DNA of 64,000 nt, taken from NCBI RefSeq assembly GCF_001677435.1, contig NZ_CP016268.1:2841001-2905000 (forward strand). Reading direction: 5' to 3'. Source of the DNA: Woeseia oceani. Lineage in GTDB: Bacteria > Pseudomonadota > Gammaproteobacteria > Steroidobacterales > Woeseiaceae. Under the pieces are notes generated by a model. It made no database searches. It was not told the DNA's origin and worked only from the letters and a program-made list of their open reading frames with translations. Shown here piece after piece: positions 16,172-24,277 of this stretch (the first letter of the stretch is position 1; the number at the start of each line of letters is the position of its first letter). The position numbers were made by a program, and so were the translations under genes.

Positions 16172-17518
16172 TCAGGCGCCGGCGATCGTCATGTCATCGA
16201 CCAGCACTGAGCCGCAACGAATACCGCCGCGCAAATCCTGATCGTTACCGATGGCCAGTATGCGTTGATACAGGTCGCGCAGATTGCCAGCGATCGTCAC
16301 CTCGTGCACCGGGTGAACGATCTCGCCATTTTCGACCCAATAGCCAACGGCGCCGCGCGAATAGTCACCGGTTACATTGTTTACGCCCTGCCCGATCAGC
16401 TCAGTGACCAACAAGCCTCGCTGCATGGATTTGATTAACTCAGCTTGGCCGCCTGCATTGCCAGGCACCAGCAGATTATGTACGCCTCCGGCATTGGCCG
16501 TCGTTTCAAGCCCCAGGCGTCGCGCTGAGTAGGAACTGAGTACGTATCCCTGCAACACGCCGTCCGCGACGATGTCACGATCACGGGTTGCAACCCCTTC
16601 TGCATCGAATGCCGCACTGGCCAGCGCGCCTTCTATGTGCGGTCTTTCCTGAATCTGCATGAACTCCGGGAATATTTTATCGCCGCTGGCATTGAGCAAA
16701 AACGAAGCCTGACGGTACTGCGCACCACCACTGATCGCGCCAATCGCATGCCCGATAAAACCGCGCGCCAGCTCCGGCGCGAACAATACGGGTGCCCGGG
16801 TAGTGGCAATCTTCCGCGCTCCCAGCCGACCGACCGTGCGCTGGGCGGCAACCGTGCCGACAGCCGCCGGCGCTTCAAGCGCGGCGGCGTCTCTGGCACT
16901 GCTGAACCAGTAGTCGCGTTGCATGTCGCCGTTTTCCTTGCCGACCACAACGCAACTCAGGCTGTGACTGGTCTTGCGCACGCTGGCCAGAAAGCCATGC
17001 GTATTGCCGTATGCTCGCGCACCGTTCGAGGAGCCAACCGTTGCGCCCTCGGAATTCACAATGCGGGGATCATAGTCACGCGCAGCGGTTTCACATTCGA
17101 TCGCGATTCGGATGGCCTCGTCAGCATTGATATCCCACGGATACATCAGCTTGAGATCCGCAGGGTTGTCCGCCATCAAGTGCGCGTCGGCGAGACCCGA
17201 GTGTTTGTCCGGTGCGGTGCAGGAGGCGAAGGAACAGGCCTTGGCAACGGCTTCACGCAATGCTCCTTCGGAAAAATCCGAAGTACTTGCGCTGCCCTTG
17301 CAGGAATTCATGTAGACGGTCACACCAACGCCACGATCATTGGTGTACTCGAGATTTTCAACGTCGCCCAGTCGCGCGGTGACGCTCAGGCCGACGTCGT
17401 GACTGGCAGCCGCCTCGGCCTGATCCACACCTCGACGCCTGGCTTCATCGAGCAGTATGCTGACAACCTGCTCCAGATTGGCGGCGTCCGGCGCGATACG
17501 TTCTATCGTCTCACTCAT
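16172..17518 (-). CDS. pmbA: TldE/PmbA metalloprotease subunit
   Basis: A 448-residue partner of TldD. The TldD-TldE heterodimer degrades unfolded peptides and in E. coli matures microcin B17 and removes CcdA. This subunit lacks the HExxxH motif, as expected for TldE. Recognisable segments are DVGLSVTARLGDVENLEY, the GSASTSDFSEGALREAV region, and NNVTGDYSRGAVGYWVENGE near the C-terminus. Start at 17518 was preferred to the upstream in-frame codon because it begins the conserved N-terminus and has GGGAG upstream, though with a rather long 11-nt spacer. It is divergent from darP, a conserved arrangement. Confidence 0.92.
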   Translation of the reverse strand: MSETIERIAPDAANLEQVVSILLDEARRRGVDQAEAAASHDVGLSVTARLGDVENLEYTNDRGVGVTVYMNSCKGSASTSDFSEGALREAVAKACSFASCTAPDKHSGLADAHLMADNPADLKLMYPWDINADEAIRIAIECETAARDYDPRIVNSEGATVGSSNGARAYGNTHGFLASVRKTSHSLSCVVVGKENGDMQRDYWFSSARDAAALEAPAAVGTVAAQRTVGRLGARKIATTRAPVLFAPELARGFIGHAIGAISGGAQYRQASFLLNASGDKIFPEFMQIQERPHIEGALASAAFDAEGVATRDRDIVADGVLQGYVLSSYSARRLGLETTANAGGVHNLLVPGNAGGQAELIKSMQRGLLVTELIGQGVNNVTGDYSRGAVGYWVENGEIVHPVHEVTIAGNLRDLYQRILAIGNDQDLRGGIRCGSVLVDDMTIAGA

Positions 17519-17668
17519 AGTATTGATGGCTCCCAGGGCCCGCGGGTTCGTGGCCACACCTTCCGATTCTGCGGCATGCTAGTATGCGCGATCATCGCTG
17601 GCCGGCGAACAGCCGGAGCAGCGCGTCATCGCCATCCGCTTTTTAAAGCGGCGACAGCTTAGCCGTTG

Positions 17669-18169
17669 ATGAACTCAAAGCCCAGCAAAAGCGCGAAAAA
17701 GCGCGACGCCAAAAGTATCCAGTCGTTAGGTGAACGATTGCTCGAATTGACCGAGCAACAACTCTCCGGGATGCCGATGGATGATGACCTCCGCGACCTC
17801 ATCATGCACAGCAAGAGCATCCGCTCCAATTCCGCTCAGCGTCGGCAAAAAATGTATCTGGCGAAAGTAATGCGGAACGCTGATACCGAACAATTGCAGG
17901 CAGCAGTGGATGCGCTGGACCAGGGCAAGAATCTCGAACGACAGTTATTTCACCGGGCAGAACGGTGGCGCGACCGCTTGGTCAGCGAAGGTGCTCCGGC
18001 GTTGCAGGAATTCAATGCAGCCTGCAACGGCGATCACCCGCAACTGGCCCGCCTGCTGAAGGACCTCCGGCCCAACATGCCCGAAGCGGCGCGCCGGCAG
18101 CTCAGTCGGCAGATATTCCGCCAGATTCACGTCGATTTAGCGGCAGCAATACAGAAAAGCGACTGCTAG
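17669..18169 (+). CDS. darP: Ribosome-associated protein DarP (YjgA, DUF615)
   Basis: A 166-residue DUF615 protein that binds late 50S assembly intermediates and promotes peptidyl-transferase centre maturation. It has the basic N-terminus ([19 protein letters not shown]), [29 protein letters not shown] (cited in part) and the C-terminal [19 protein letters not shown] 17669 is used; a TTG directly precedes it. The pmbA-darP divergent pair is a classic gammaproteobacterial neighbourhood. purE follows 68 bp downstream. Confidence 0.93.
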   Translation: MNSKPSKSAKKRDAKSIQSLGERLLELTEQQLSGMPMDDDLRDLIMHSKSIRSNSAQRRQKMYLAKVMRNADTEQLQAAVDALDQGKNLERQLFHRAERWRDRLVSEGAPALQEFNAACNGDHPQLARLLKDLRPNMPEAARRQLSRQIFRQIHVDLAAAIQKSDC

Positions 18170-18237
18170 AATCGCGGATTGATTTTTTGGCCGGCAGCCT
18201 CTCTTGTCAGTCGTCACTTCAGCCAACAAGAATTCAT

Positions 18238-18732
18238 ATGAACACAAAAATCGGCATCATCATGGGCTCGCAATCAGACTGGGAGACCATGCGTCATACA
18301 GTCAAGGTACTGGAGCAACTGGGTATCGATCACGAAGTAAAGGTCGTGTCTGCGCACCGCACGCCGGACCTGTTATTTGAGTACGCGGAGAACGCGCATA
18401 GTCGTGGACTGCAGGTCATCATCGCCGGAGCTGGCGGTGCCGCGCACTTGCCTGGCATGACCGCCGCCAAAACCCGCTTGCCGGTCATTGGTGTTCCGGT
18501 TCAATCCAAAGCTCTGAACGGCATGGACTCGTTACTGTCCATCGCGCAGATGCCCGGCGGCATTCCCGTCGCGAGCATGGCGATTGGCAAGGCCGGTGCG
18601 ACCAATGCCGCGTTGTTCGCGGCCGCGATACTCGCTATAGAAGACGCGCAGGTCGCCACTGCGCTGGACCAGTTCCGCGCGCGGCAAACTGCAAAGGTGC
18701 TCGCGGACGACGATCCGCGCGCCGGAGACTGA
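18238..18732 (+). CDS. purE: N5-CAIR mutase PurE (class I)
   Basis: A 164-residue mutase converting N5-carboxyaminoimidazole ribonucleotide to CAIR. Class I motifs are present: [12 protein letters not shown] near the N-terminus, [31 protein letters not shown] with the catalytic His, and [22 protein letters not shown]. It forms a purEK pair with a 3-bp gap, as required because PurK supplies the substrate. Confidence 0.96.
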   Translation: MNTKIGIIMGSQSDWETMRHTVKVLEQLGIDHEVKVVSAHRTPDLLFEYAENAHSRGLQVIIAGAGGAAHLPGMTAAKTRLPVIGVPVQSKALNGMDSLLSIAQMPGGIPVASMAIGKAGATNAALFAAAILAIEDAQVATALDQFRARQTAKVLADDDPRAGD

Positions 18733-18735
18733 AAC

Positions 18736-19824
18736 GTGGTCCGCGTAGGCATAATCGGGGCCGGACAGCTTGGTCTCATGCTCGGCATGGCGGGCCGCGA
18801 GCTCGGCGTGGAATGCGTCTTTCTCGATCCGGCGGAGAACCCGCCAGCCGCGAGTGTCGGCAAAGTCATTCGCGCTCAGTTTGACGATGCCAAAGGCCTG
18901 GCGGAACTCGCTGCAGCAACGTCGGTCATTACCTACGAGTTCGAAAACGTATCTGTTGCAGCCTTGTCCGAATTGAACGAGAAAACCGCGGTTTACCCGC
19001 CCGTGGCGGCACTCGGTGAAGCGCAGGACCGACTGAACGAAAAACAGCTGTTCGCCGAACTCGACATTCCGCTGCCACAATACCGCACGGTCGACAGCGA
19101 ACAGGATTTGCGCCATGCCATCCGCGACATCGGCCTGCCGCTGGTGCTGAAGACCCGTCGTCTGGGCTACGACGGCAAGGGCCAGTACCTGCTGAAGTCC
19201 GTCGATGACGTTGAAGACGCGTTGCGCACTCTGCCGAACAAACCATTGATCGCCGAACAATGGGTCGACTTTGATCGCGAAGTATCCGCCATCGGCGTGC
19301 GCGATCTGGACGGCAACGTCGCGGTTTACCCGCTGACAGAAAACCAGCATCGCAATGGCATTCTGCGCAACTCCAGGGCGCCGGCAGGACCTGCCGCCAT
19401 GCAGGAGTTGGGCAACCGGCACCTGCAAAAGCTGATGACCCATCTGGATTACGTTGGCGTTATGGCGTTGGAGTTTTTTGTGGTCAACAACGAATTGCTG
19501 GCCAACGAATTTGCGCCACGGGTACACAACTCCGGACACTGGACCATTGAAGGCGCAGCCACCAGCCAGTTCGAAAATCACATCCGTGCTATTTCGGGAA
19601 TGCCGCTCGGCGCTACCGATGCCGTGTCTCATGTGGGCATGGTAAACCTGATAGGTGCCATGCCGAACAGCCCGGACACGCTGACCGAGGCCGGCATGCA
19701 TGTCCATGACTACGGCAAGGAGCCGCGCAGCGGCCGTAAACTCGGTCATATCACACTGAGTGACGACGATCCGGAACAGCGTGATCAGCGACTGCAGAAG
19801 CTGGAAGCGATGCTGGCAGGATAG
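18736..19824 (+). CDS. purK: N5-CAIR synthetase PurK (ATP-grasp)
   Basis: A 362-residue ATP-grasp enzyme forming N5-CAIR from AIR, bicarbonate and ATP. It begins RVGIIGAGQLGLMLGMAG, has VLKTRRLGYDGKGQY in the ATP-binding loop, EQWVDFDREVSAIGVRD and EFAPRVHNSGHWTIEG with the catalytic region. GTG start directly after the purE stop, so translational coupling is likely. A short direct repeat follows the gene before the next ORF. Confidence 0.95.
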   Translation: MVRVGIIGAGQLGLMLGMAGRELGVECVFLDPAENPPAASVGKVIRAQFDDAKGLAELAAATSVITYEFENVSVAALSELNEKTAVYPPVAALGEAQDRLNEKQLFAELDIPLPQYRTVDSEQDLRHAIRDIGLPLVLKTRRLGYDGKGQYLLKSVDDVEDALRTLPNKPLIAEQWVDFDREVSAIGVRDLDGNVAVYPLTENQHRNGILRNSRAPAGPAAMQELGNRHLQKLMTHLDYVGVMALEFFVVNNELLANEFAPRVHNSGHWTIEGAATSQFENHIRAISGMPLGATDAVSHVGMVNLIGAMPNSPDTLTEAGMHVHDYGKEPRSGRKLGHITLSDDDPEQRDQRLQKLEAMLAG

Positions 19825-19842
19825 ATGCCGAACGCAGGCCGC

Positions 19843-19880
19843 GAACTGGCTCACGGCGCTGGTCGGGAACTGGCTCACGG
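19843..19880 (+). repeat. Short tandem repeat downstream of purK
   Basis: GAACTGGCTCACGG occurs at 19843-19856 and again at 19867-19880 (24-bp period), with a partial third copy (GGAACTGGTCTC) near 19921. It may be replication slippage; no function is suggested. Confidence 0.6.
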
Positions 19881-19964
19881 AGCCCGCGGTGTCGATGGGC
19901 TACAATCCGGGTACACTCAGGGAACTGGTCTCTAACAACTAATTTGTCGCAAGACGCTTTGCCA

Positions 19965-21263
19965 ATGTCCTATCTGGAACATTTTAAACTTAACGAGCAA
20001 CCGTTTCGGCTAACCCCGGATCCTGAATTCGTCTACTGGAGCAAGCAGCACGCTCGGGCCAAGGCGTACATGGAGTCCACAATCTGGCTGGCGGACGGCT
20101 TTGTGGTCATTACCGGTGAAATCGGCTCGGGCAAAACCACTCTCCTGCAGGCATTTTTAGCTGAACTGGCCGATGACATCGTCTACGCAGTCGTTTCTCA
20201 AACCCAGCTCACGCCAACCCAGTTCCTGCAAGCTGTCCTCGCGGAGTTCGGCTTTGAGCCGTTCAACAAGCGCAAGGTTGAGCTGCTCGACATGCTCAAC
20301 ATGTTTCTGATCGAGCAATACTCGAACGGCAAGAAAGTCGTATTGATTGTTGATGAAGCACAGAACCTGAGCAAGAAGGTTCTTGAAGAAATTCGCATGC
20401 TGTCCGGCATCGAGACACACAAAGAAAAGGTTTTGCGAATTATTCTCGCGGGCCAACCTGAACTGCGTGAAAAACTGGAATCGCCGCGACTCAAGCAGCT
20501 CATTCAGCGGGTCCGCTTGCGCTTCCACATAGGTCCGCTCGACCTCCGGGAAATGCATGAGTACATTGAACACCGGCTGGAAGTGGCTGGCCACGGCAAA
20601 CACGACCTGTTTAGCGAAGACTGCTACGACTGCATACACCGCTACACAGGCGGCGTGCCGCGACTCATCAACACACTGTGCGATACGGCCCTGCTCTGCG
20701 CCTACGCGGAACAGAAAACCTCGCTGACGCAAGCCGACATCATTGCCGCGGCGGAAGAACTTGGCTGGAAAGAGGTCTCCGACGACCACGACCGGTCAGC
20801 CAACCTGCCGCAGCTGACCACGCGCCATTCAGCACCTTTGTGCTCGGTGCAGATTCGTACTGATGGCCACCTTGTGTCCGAATACAATCTGAAATCGGGT
20901 CGCGTAGTAATCGGTCGGGCACCGGACAACGAAATTTATATCAAAAGCAAATTTGTCAGCCGGCATCATGCACAAATCGTTTGTAACGAAGACGGTTGCA
21001 TCGTCGAGGACCTGAATAGCACGAATGGAATATTCATCGGCAACCGACGGGTCAAGAAACACTATCTTCAGGACGGCGACGTTGTCTCACTGGGCATTCA
21101 CGATCTGGTCTTCCGTGATCTGCAGGACGATCAGGATGAGGAACTCGACGACATCGTCGACGAGGAGTTCGATGATGAAATCATTGACGAACTGGAAGAC
21201 GAAGAACTCGACGACGACAGCATGGATGACGAAGAACGAGCTGCCAACGACAGCACTGCCTGA
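19965..21263 (+). CDS. ExeA/GspA-type AAA+ ATPase fused to an FHA domain with acidic tail
   Basis: A 432-residue protein in three parts. Residues 1-270 are an ExeA-like ATPase: YLEHFKLNEQPFRLTPDP at the start, Walker A GEIGSGKTT (51-59), Walker B VVLIVDEAQ (125-133), and TGGVPRLINTLCD (228-240). Residues about 290-385 form a forkhead-associated domain with GRVVIGR (312-318), SRHHA (332-336) and NSTNG (351-355), the phosphothreonine-binding signature. Residues about 388-429 are an Asp/Glu-rich tail. The usual GspA peptidoglycan-binding and transmembrane parts are absent, so it is probably cytoplasmic. ATG 19965 begins the family N-terminus; a TTG lies 21 bp upstream. No gspB, exosortase or kinase gene is near; function unknown. 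Confidence 0.88.
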   Translation: MSYLEHFKLNEQPFRLTPDPEFVYWSKQHARAKAYMESTIWLADGFVVITGEIGSGKTTLLQAFLAELADDIVYAVVSQTQLTPTQFLQAVLAEFGFEPFNKRKVELLDMLNMFLIEQYSNGKKVVLIVDEAQNLSKKVLEEIRMLSGIETHKEKVLRIILAGQPELREKLESPRLKQLIQRVRLRFHIGPLDLREMHEYIEHRLEVAGHGKHDLFSEDCYDCIHRYTGGVPRLINTLCDTALLCAYAEQKTSLTQADIIAAAEELGWKEVSDDHDRSANLPQLTTRHSAPLCSVQIRTDGHLVSEYNLKSGRVVIGRAPDNEIYIKSKFVSRHHAQIVCNEDGCIVEDLNSTNGIFIGNRRVKKHYLQDGDVVSLGIHDLVFRDLQDDQDEELDDIVDEEFDDEIIDELEDEELDDDSMDDEERAANDSTA

Positions 21264-21272
21264 CAGTCAGGT

Positions 21273-21554
21273 TTAGATTTCGTGATCGTTCTTGGCGCGC
21301 CGATCATGTTCGCGACTGTCCCGCCGCTTCAACAACACAACCAAGCCCGCAACCAGGCAAAACAAGCCGACAGAGAAGCAGATCGTCGGCCAGTACCAGT
21401 GATGCAGGTACATTGATGCTGCCAGTGATATCGCTCCTACCAACAGGTAGAAGTAAGGCAGACTTTCATAGATTGGTTTCGACACCCACATACCAGGACC
21501 CGCTTGAATAGTTATACGGGATTGTGGCTTGCGCAGCTGGCGTAGTCCAGCCAC
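21273..21554 (-). CDS. Small two-helix membrane protein, uncharacterised
   Basis: Up to 93 residues with two hydrophobic helices (YFYLLVGAISLAASMYL and PTICFSVGLFCLVAGLVVLL) and a basic, then charged C-terminus (KRRDSREHDRRAKNDHE). Start may be the GTG at 21554 or the ATG at 21491, which would give 72 residues; neither has a clear ribosome-binding site. It is not recognised. It converges on the FHA-ATPase gene with a 9-bp gap. Confidence 0.55.
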   Translation of the reverse strand: MAGLRQLRKPQSRITIQAGPGMWVSKPIYESLPYFYLLVGAISLAASMYLHHWYWPTICFSVGLFCLVAGLVVLLKRRDSREHDRRAKNDHEI

Positions 21555-21663
21555 GGCGGTGGAATACGCGACCGCGGCCAGGGCCGCAGGACCCCGGCCG
21601 CGATCAGATCTTAACCATTTGTTTTTTGGGTATTTTTGCTGCGAATCGGCAGCGGCGACAGGC

Positions 21664-21828
21664 TTATTTGCCGCGGAACATGAAGAATCCGAAGACGCGC
21701 GACATCAGAGAATCTGACAACCCGTCGACGGACAGGTCACTTTCAATCTCCATCGCGTCACTCCGCAGGCTTTGCACGAAAGACTTCGCGGTTGCATCAA
21801 GATCGTGTTCGGTAATAGTGCTGTCCAA
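21664..21828 (-). CDS. Putative 54-residue protein with TTG start
   Basis: A short frame beginning TTG at 21828 and ending TAA, preceded by GAGGA with 7-nt spacing. The translation (M/L)DSTITEHDLDATAKSF... continues through VQSLRSDAMEIESDL and ends SRVFGFFMFRGK. It looks protein-like: an acidic amphipathic N-terminal half and a short hydrophobic C-terminal SRVFGFFMF patch. It lies between tldD and the small membrane protein gene, on the same strand as both. It is not recognised. Confidence 0.45.
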   Translation of the reverse strand: MDSTITEHDLDATAKSFVQSLRSDAMEIESDLSVDGLSDSLMSRVFGFFMFRGK

Positions 21829-21965
21829 TGTTCTGTCCTCGCTGGCTGATTGCTGGACAGACTTTAGCGATCACAGGTTTTGCCTGCAGTGAAACGATTC
21901 ACAAAGACCGCGCGCCCTGTGGACTAATTTACGGCTTATGTAATATCAGTCGCCGCGCGCAACAC

Positions 21966-23411
21966 CTAGCCGGTGCCGCCGACTGTAATTTCATCGATCT
22001 TCAATGTCGGCTGGCCAACGCCAACCGGCACGGATTGCCCGTCTTTGCCACAGGTACCGACACCGCGATCGAGCGTCAGGTCGTTGCCAACCATGGATAT
22101 CTTCTGCAGCACATCCGGCCCGTCGCCAATGAGCATGGCGCCCTTGACCGCTTTGCCAATCTTACCGTTCTCGATGAGATAAGCCTCACTCGCTGAGAAC
22201 ACGAATTTGCCCGAGGTGATATCCACCTGACCACCTGCAAAATTGGGTGCGTAAATGCCTTTCTGCACCGAGCTAATGATTTCCTCGGGGTCATGGCGGC
22301 CTGCAAGCATGTACGTATTGGTCATGCGCGGCATGGGAATGTGCGCAAACGATTCGCGACGGCCGTTGCCGGTCGCCTCTACGCCCATCAAGCGTGCATT
22401 GAGCCTGTCCTGCATGTAGCCGCGCAAAATGCCGTTTTCTATGAGGACGTTGTACTTGCCCGGCGTGCCTTCATCGTCGACCGCAAGCGAACCGCGTCGC
22501 CCGGGCAAAGTTCCGTCATCGACAATAGTGACGTTCTCGGCGGCAACACGCTCGCCGATACGACCGCTGAATGCCGATGTGCCTTTGCGATTGAAGTCGC
22601 CTTCCAGTCCGTGGCCCACCGCCTCGTGCAAGAGGATGCCTGGCCAACCGGCACCAAGCACAACCGGCATTGTGCCGGCCGGTGCCGGCACTGCCTCAAG
22701 CTGTATTGATGCCTGGCGCACGGCCTCGCGTGCGAGGGACATCGGCAAGTCGTCATCGGCAAAAAAGTACGAAAGACCGCTGCGCGCACCGCCGCCGGAG
22801 TAGCCCTGCTCGCGACGCCCGTTTTCTTCCATGATCACGCTGACGTTCATGCGCACCAGCGGGCGAACATCCGCGGCCAGTGTGCCATCGGCTGCCGCGA
22901 CCAGAACCATGTCCTGACTGCTGCCGAGACTGACCATGACCTGCACTATGCGCGGGTCCAGTTTGCGGGTCTCCAGATCAACCCGGTTCAGCAAGGCGGT
23001 TTTTTCCGCATCGCTCACGCTCGTGATTGGATCAACCGCGGAATACAGAGCCGGGTAACGGACCGCCGGCCTGATCTGCACGGATTTCGACTGTCCCTGA
23101 CGGGATATCGCCCGGGCGGCTTTCGCCGCGTGCTGCAACGCTGGCAGCAGCAATTCATCGGAGTACGCAAAGCCGGTCTTTTCACCGCTGACAGCGCGCA
23201 CACCGACGCCACGATCCACACTGAAACTGCCCTCGCGGATGATGCCATCCTCCAGCGACCAGTTTTCCTGGCGGCTTACCTGAAAATACAGATCGGCCGC
23301 GTCGATATCGCCGCCGTTGATCAAGCCAAGTGCGTTCTCAAGGTGCCGCTCGTCCAGTCCGGCGGGCTCCAGCAAATTGCCGGTTACAGTATCCAGTGCG
23401 TGCTCAGTCAT
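21966..23411 (-). CDS. tldD: Metalloprotease TldD
   Basis: A 481-residue catalytic subunit of the TldD-TldE protease. The zinc motif [11 protein letters not shown] is at residues 262-272, and the conserved [12 protein letters not shown] (207-217), [25 protein letters not shown] (cited in part) and [18 protein letters not shown] segments are present. It is followed upstream on the minus strand by the nitrilase and yhdP genes, the usual yhdP-nit-tldD order in gammaproteobacteria. Its partner pmbA is 4.4 kb away on the same strand. Confidence 0.95.
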   Translation of the reverse strand: MTEHALDTVTGNLLEPAGLDERHLENALGLINGGDIDAADLYFQVSRQENWSLEDGIIREGSFSVDRGVGVRAVSGEKTGFAYSDELLLPALQHAAKAARAISRQGQSKSVQIRPAVRYPALYSAVDPITSVSDAEKTALLNRVDLETRKLDPRIVQVMVSLGSSQDMVLVAAADGTLAADVRPLVRMNVSVIMEENGRREQGYSGGGARSGLSYFFADDDLPMSLAREAVRQASIQLEAVPAPAGTMPVVLGAGWPGILLHEAVGHGLEGDFNRKGTSAFSGRIGERVAAENVTIVDDGTLPGRRGSLAVDDEGTPGKYNVLIENGILRGYMQDRLNARLMGVEATGNGRRESFAHIPMPRMTNTYMLAGRHDPEEIISSVQKGIYAPNFAGGQVDITSGKFVFSASEAYLIENGKIGKAVKGAMLIGDGPDVLQKISMVGNDLTLDRGVGTCGKDGQSVPVGVGQPTLKIDEITVGGTG

Positions 23412-23446
23412 ATTTTCTGTTTGTTACCCAGTGTCTGTGAGCCGCC

Positions 23447-24277
23447 TTACAGGCGGCGATGGTTAAGCACCGGGAAATCCCGGCGCAGCCTTGCCGTTAA
23501 TTCAGTATCCAGATCAGCAACGATGACGCCATCGCCACTTTCCTGCATGGCGACGATACGCCCCCATGGGTCAATGATCATTGAATGCCCCCAGGTGCGG
23601 CGACCGTTCGGGTGCTGCCCATACTGCGCCGCCGCGACAACCCAGGCGAGATTCTCGACCGCCCTGGCCCGCAGCAATATTTCCCAGTGTGCCTGCCCGG
23701 TCGTCTCGGTGAACGCCGCCGGGATGCTGAACAGACTGGCGCCCGCCACCGCCATTTGCCGGTAAAGCTCGGGAAACCGCAGATCGTAGCAAATACTCAG
23801 GCCGACAACGCCCACTGCGTGTGGCACCGTAACAACGTCGTCGCCCGGCGTACAGTAGGCGGATTCGCGGTAGCGTTCGCCGCCCGCCGCAATATCGACA
23901 TCGAACAGGTGCATCTTCCGATAGACCGCACGCGAGCTGCCACTGGCATCGAACAGCATACTGGCGCCGTAACAGCGCCCTTCGTCACCGACCAGCGGCA
24001 AGCTGCCCGCGACCAGCGCCATGCGATGGCGCCTGGCAGCGCTGCTCAGGAAGTCCTGAACAGGCCCGCTCCCTTCGACCTCGGCGATCGCCAGCTTGTC
24101 CTGATCGTGACGCCCGAAGAACGCAAAATTTTCCGGCAGAAACGCCATGGTGCAGCCAGCCTGCGCCGCTTCGGCCAGCAGCCGATCACAAGTTTCAAGG
24201 TTCAGCGCTACGTTGTCACCGCTGCACAGTTGCAATGCGGCAACCCGGTGCATCGCGGGATTGAGATTAGCGGCCAT
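23447..24277 (-). CDS. Carbon-nitrogen hydrolase (Nit/deaminated glutathione amidase-like)
   Basis: A 276-residue nitrilase-superfamily amidase. The catalytic Glu-Lys-Cys triad is E49 (FLPENFAF), K121 (YRKMHLFDVD) and C163 (LSICYDLRFPE). The KMHLFDVD and CYDLRFPELYR contexts are typical of Nit1/YbeM enzymes that repair deaminated glutathione. It overlaps the end of yhdP by 11 bp and precedes tldD by 35 bp, so the three form one unit. The precise substrate is inferred from family resemblance. Confidence 0.88.
   Translation of the reverse strand: MAANLNPAMHRVAALQLCSGDNVALNLETCDRLLAEAAQAGCTMAFLPENFAFFGRHDQDKLAIAEVEGSGPVQDFLSSAARRHRMALVAGSLPLVGDEGRCYGASMLFDASGSSRAVYRKMHLFDVDIAAGGERYRESAYCTPGDDVVTVPHAVGVVGLSICYDLRFPELYRQMAVAGASLFSIPAAFTETTGQAHWEILLRARAVENLAWVVAAAQYGQHPNGRRTWGHSMIIDPWGRIVAMQESGDGVIVADLDTELTARLRRDFPVLNHRRL

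Noticed and set aside
18532-19878. Long minus-strand frame of 448 residues opposite purK
   Set aside because: Mirror of purK codon bias; the plus-strand frame has full PurK motifs.
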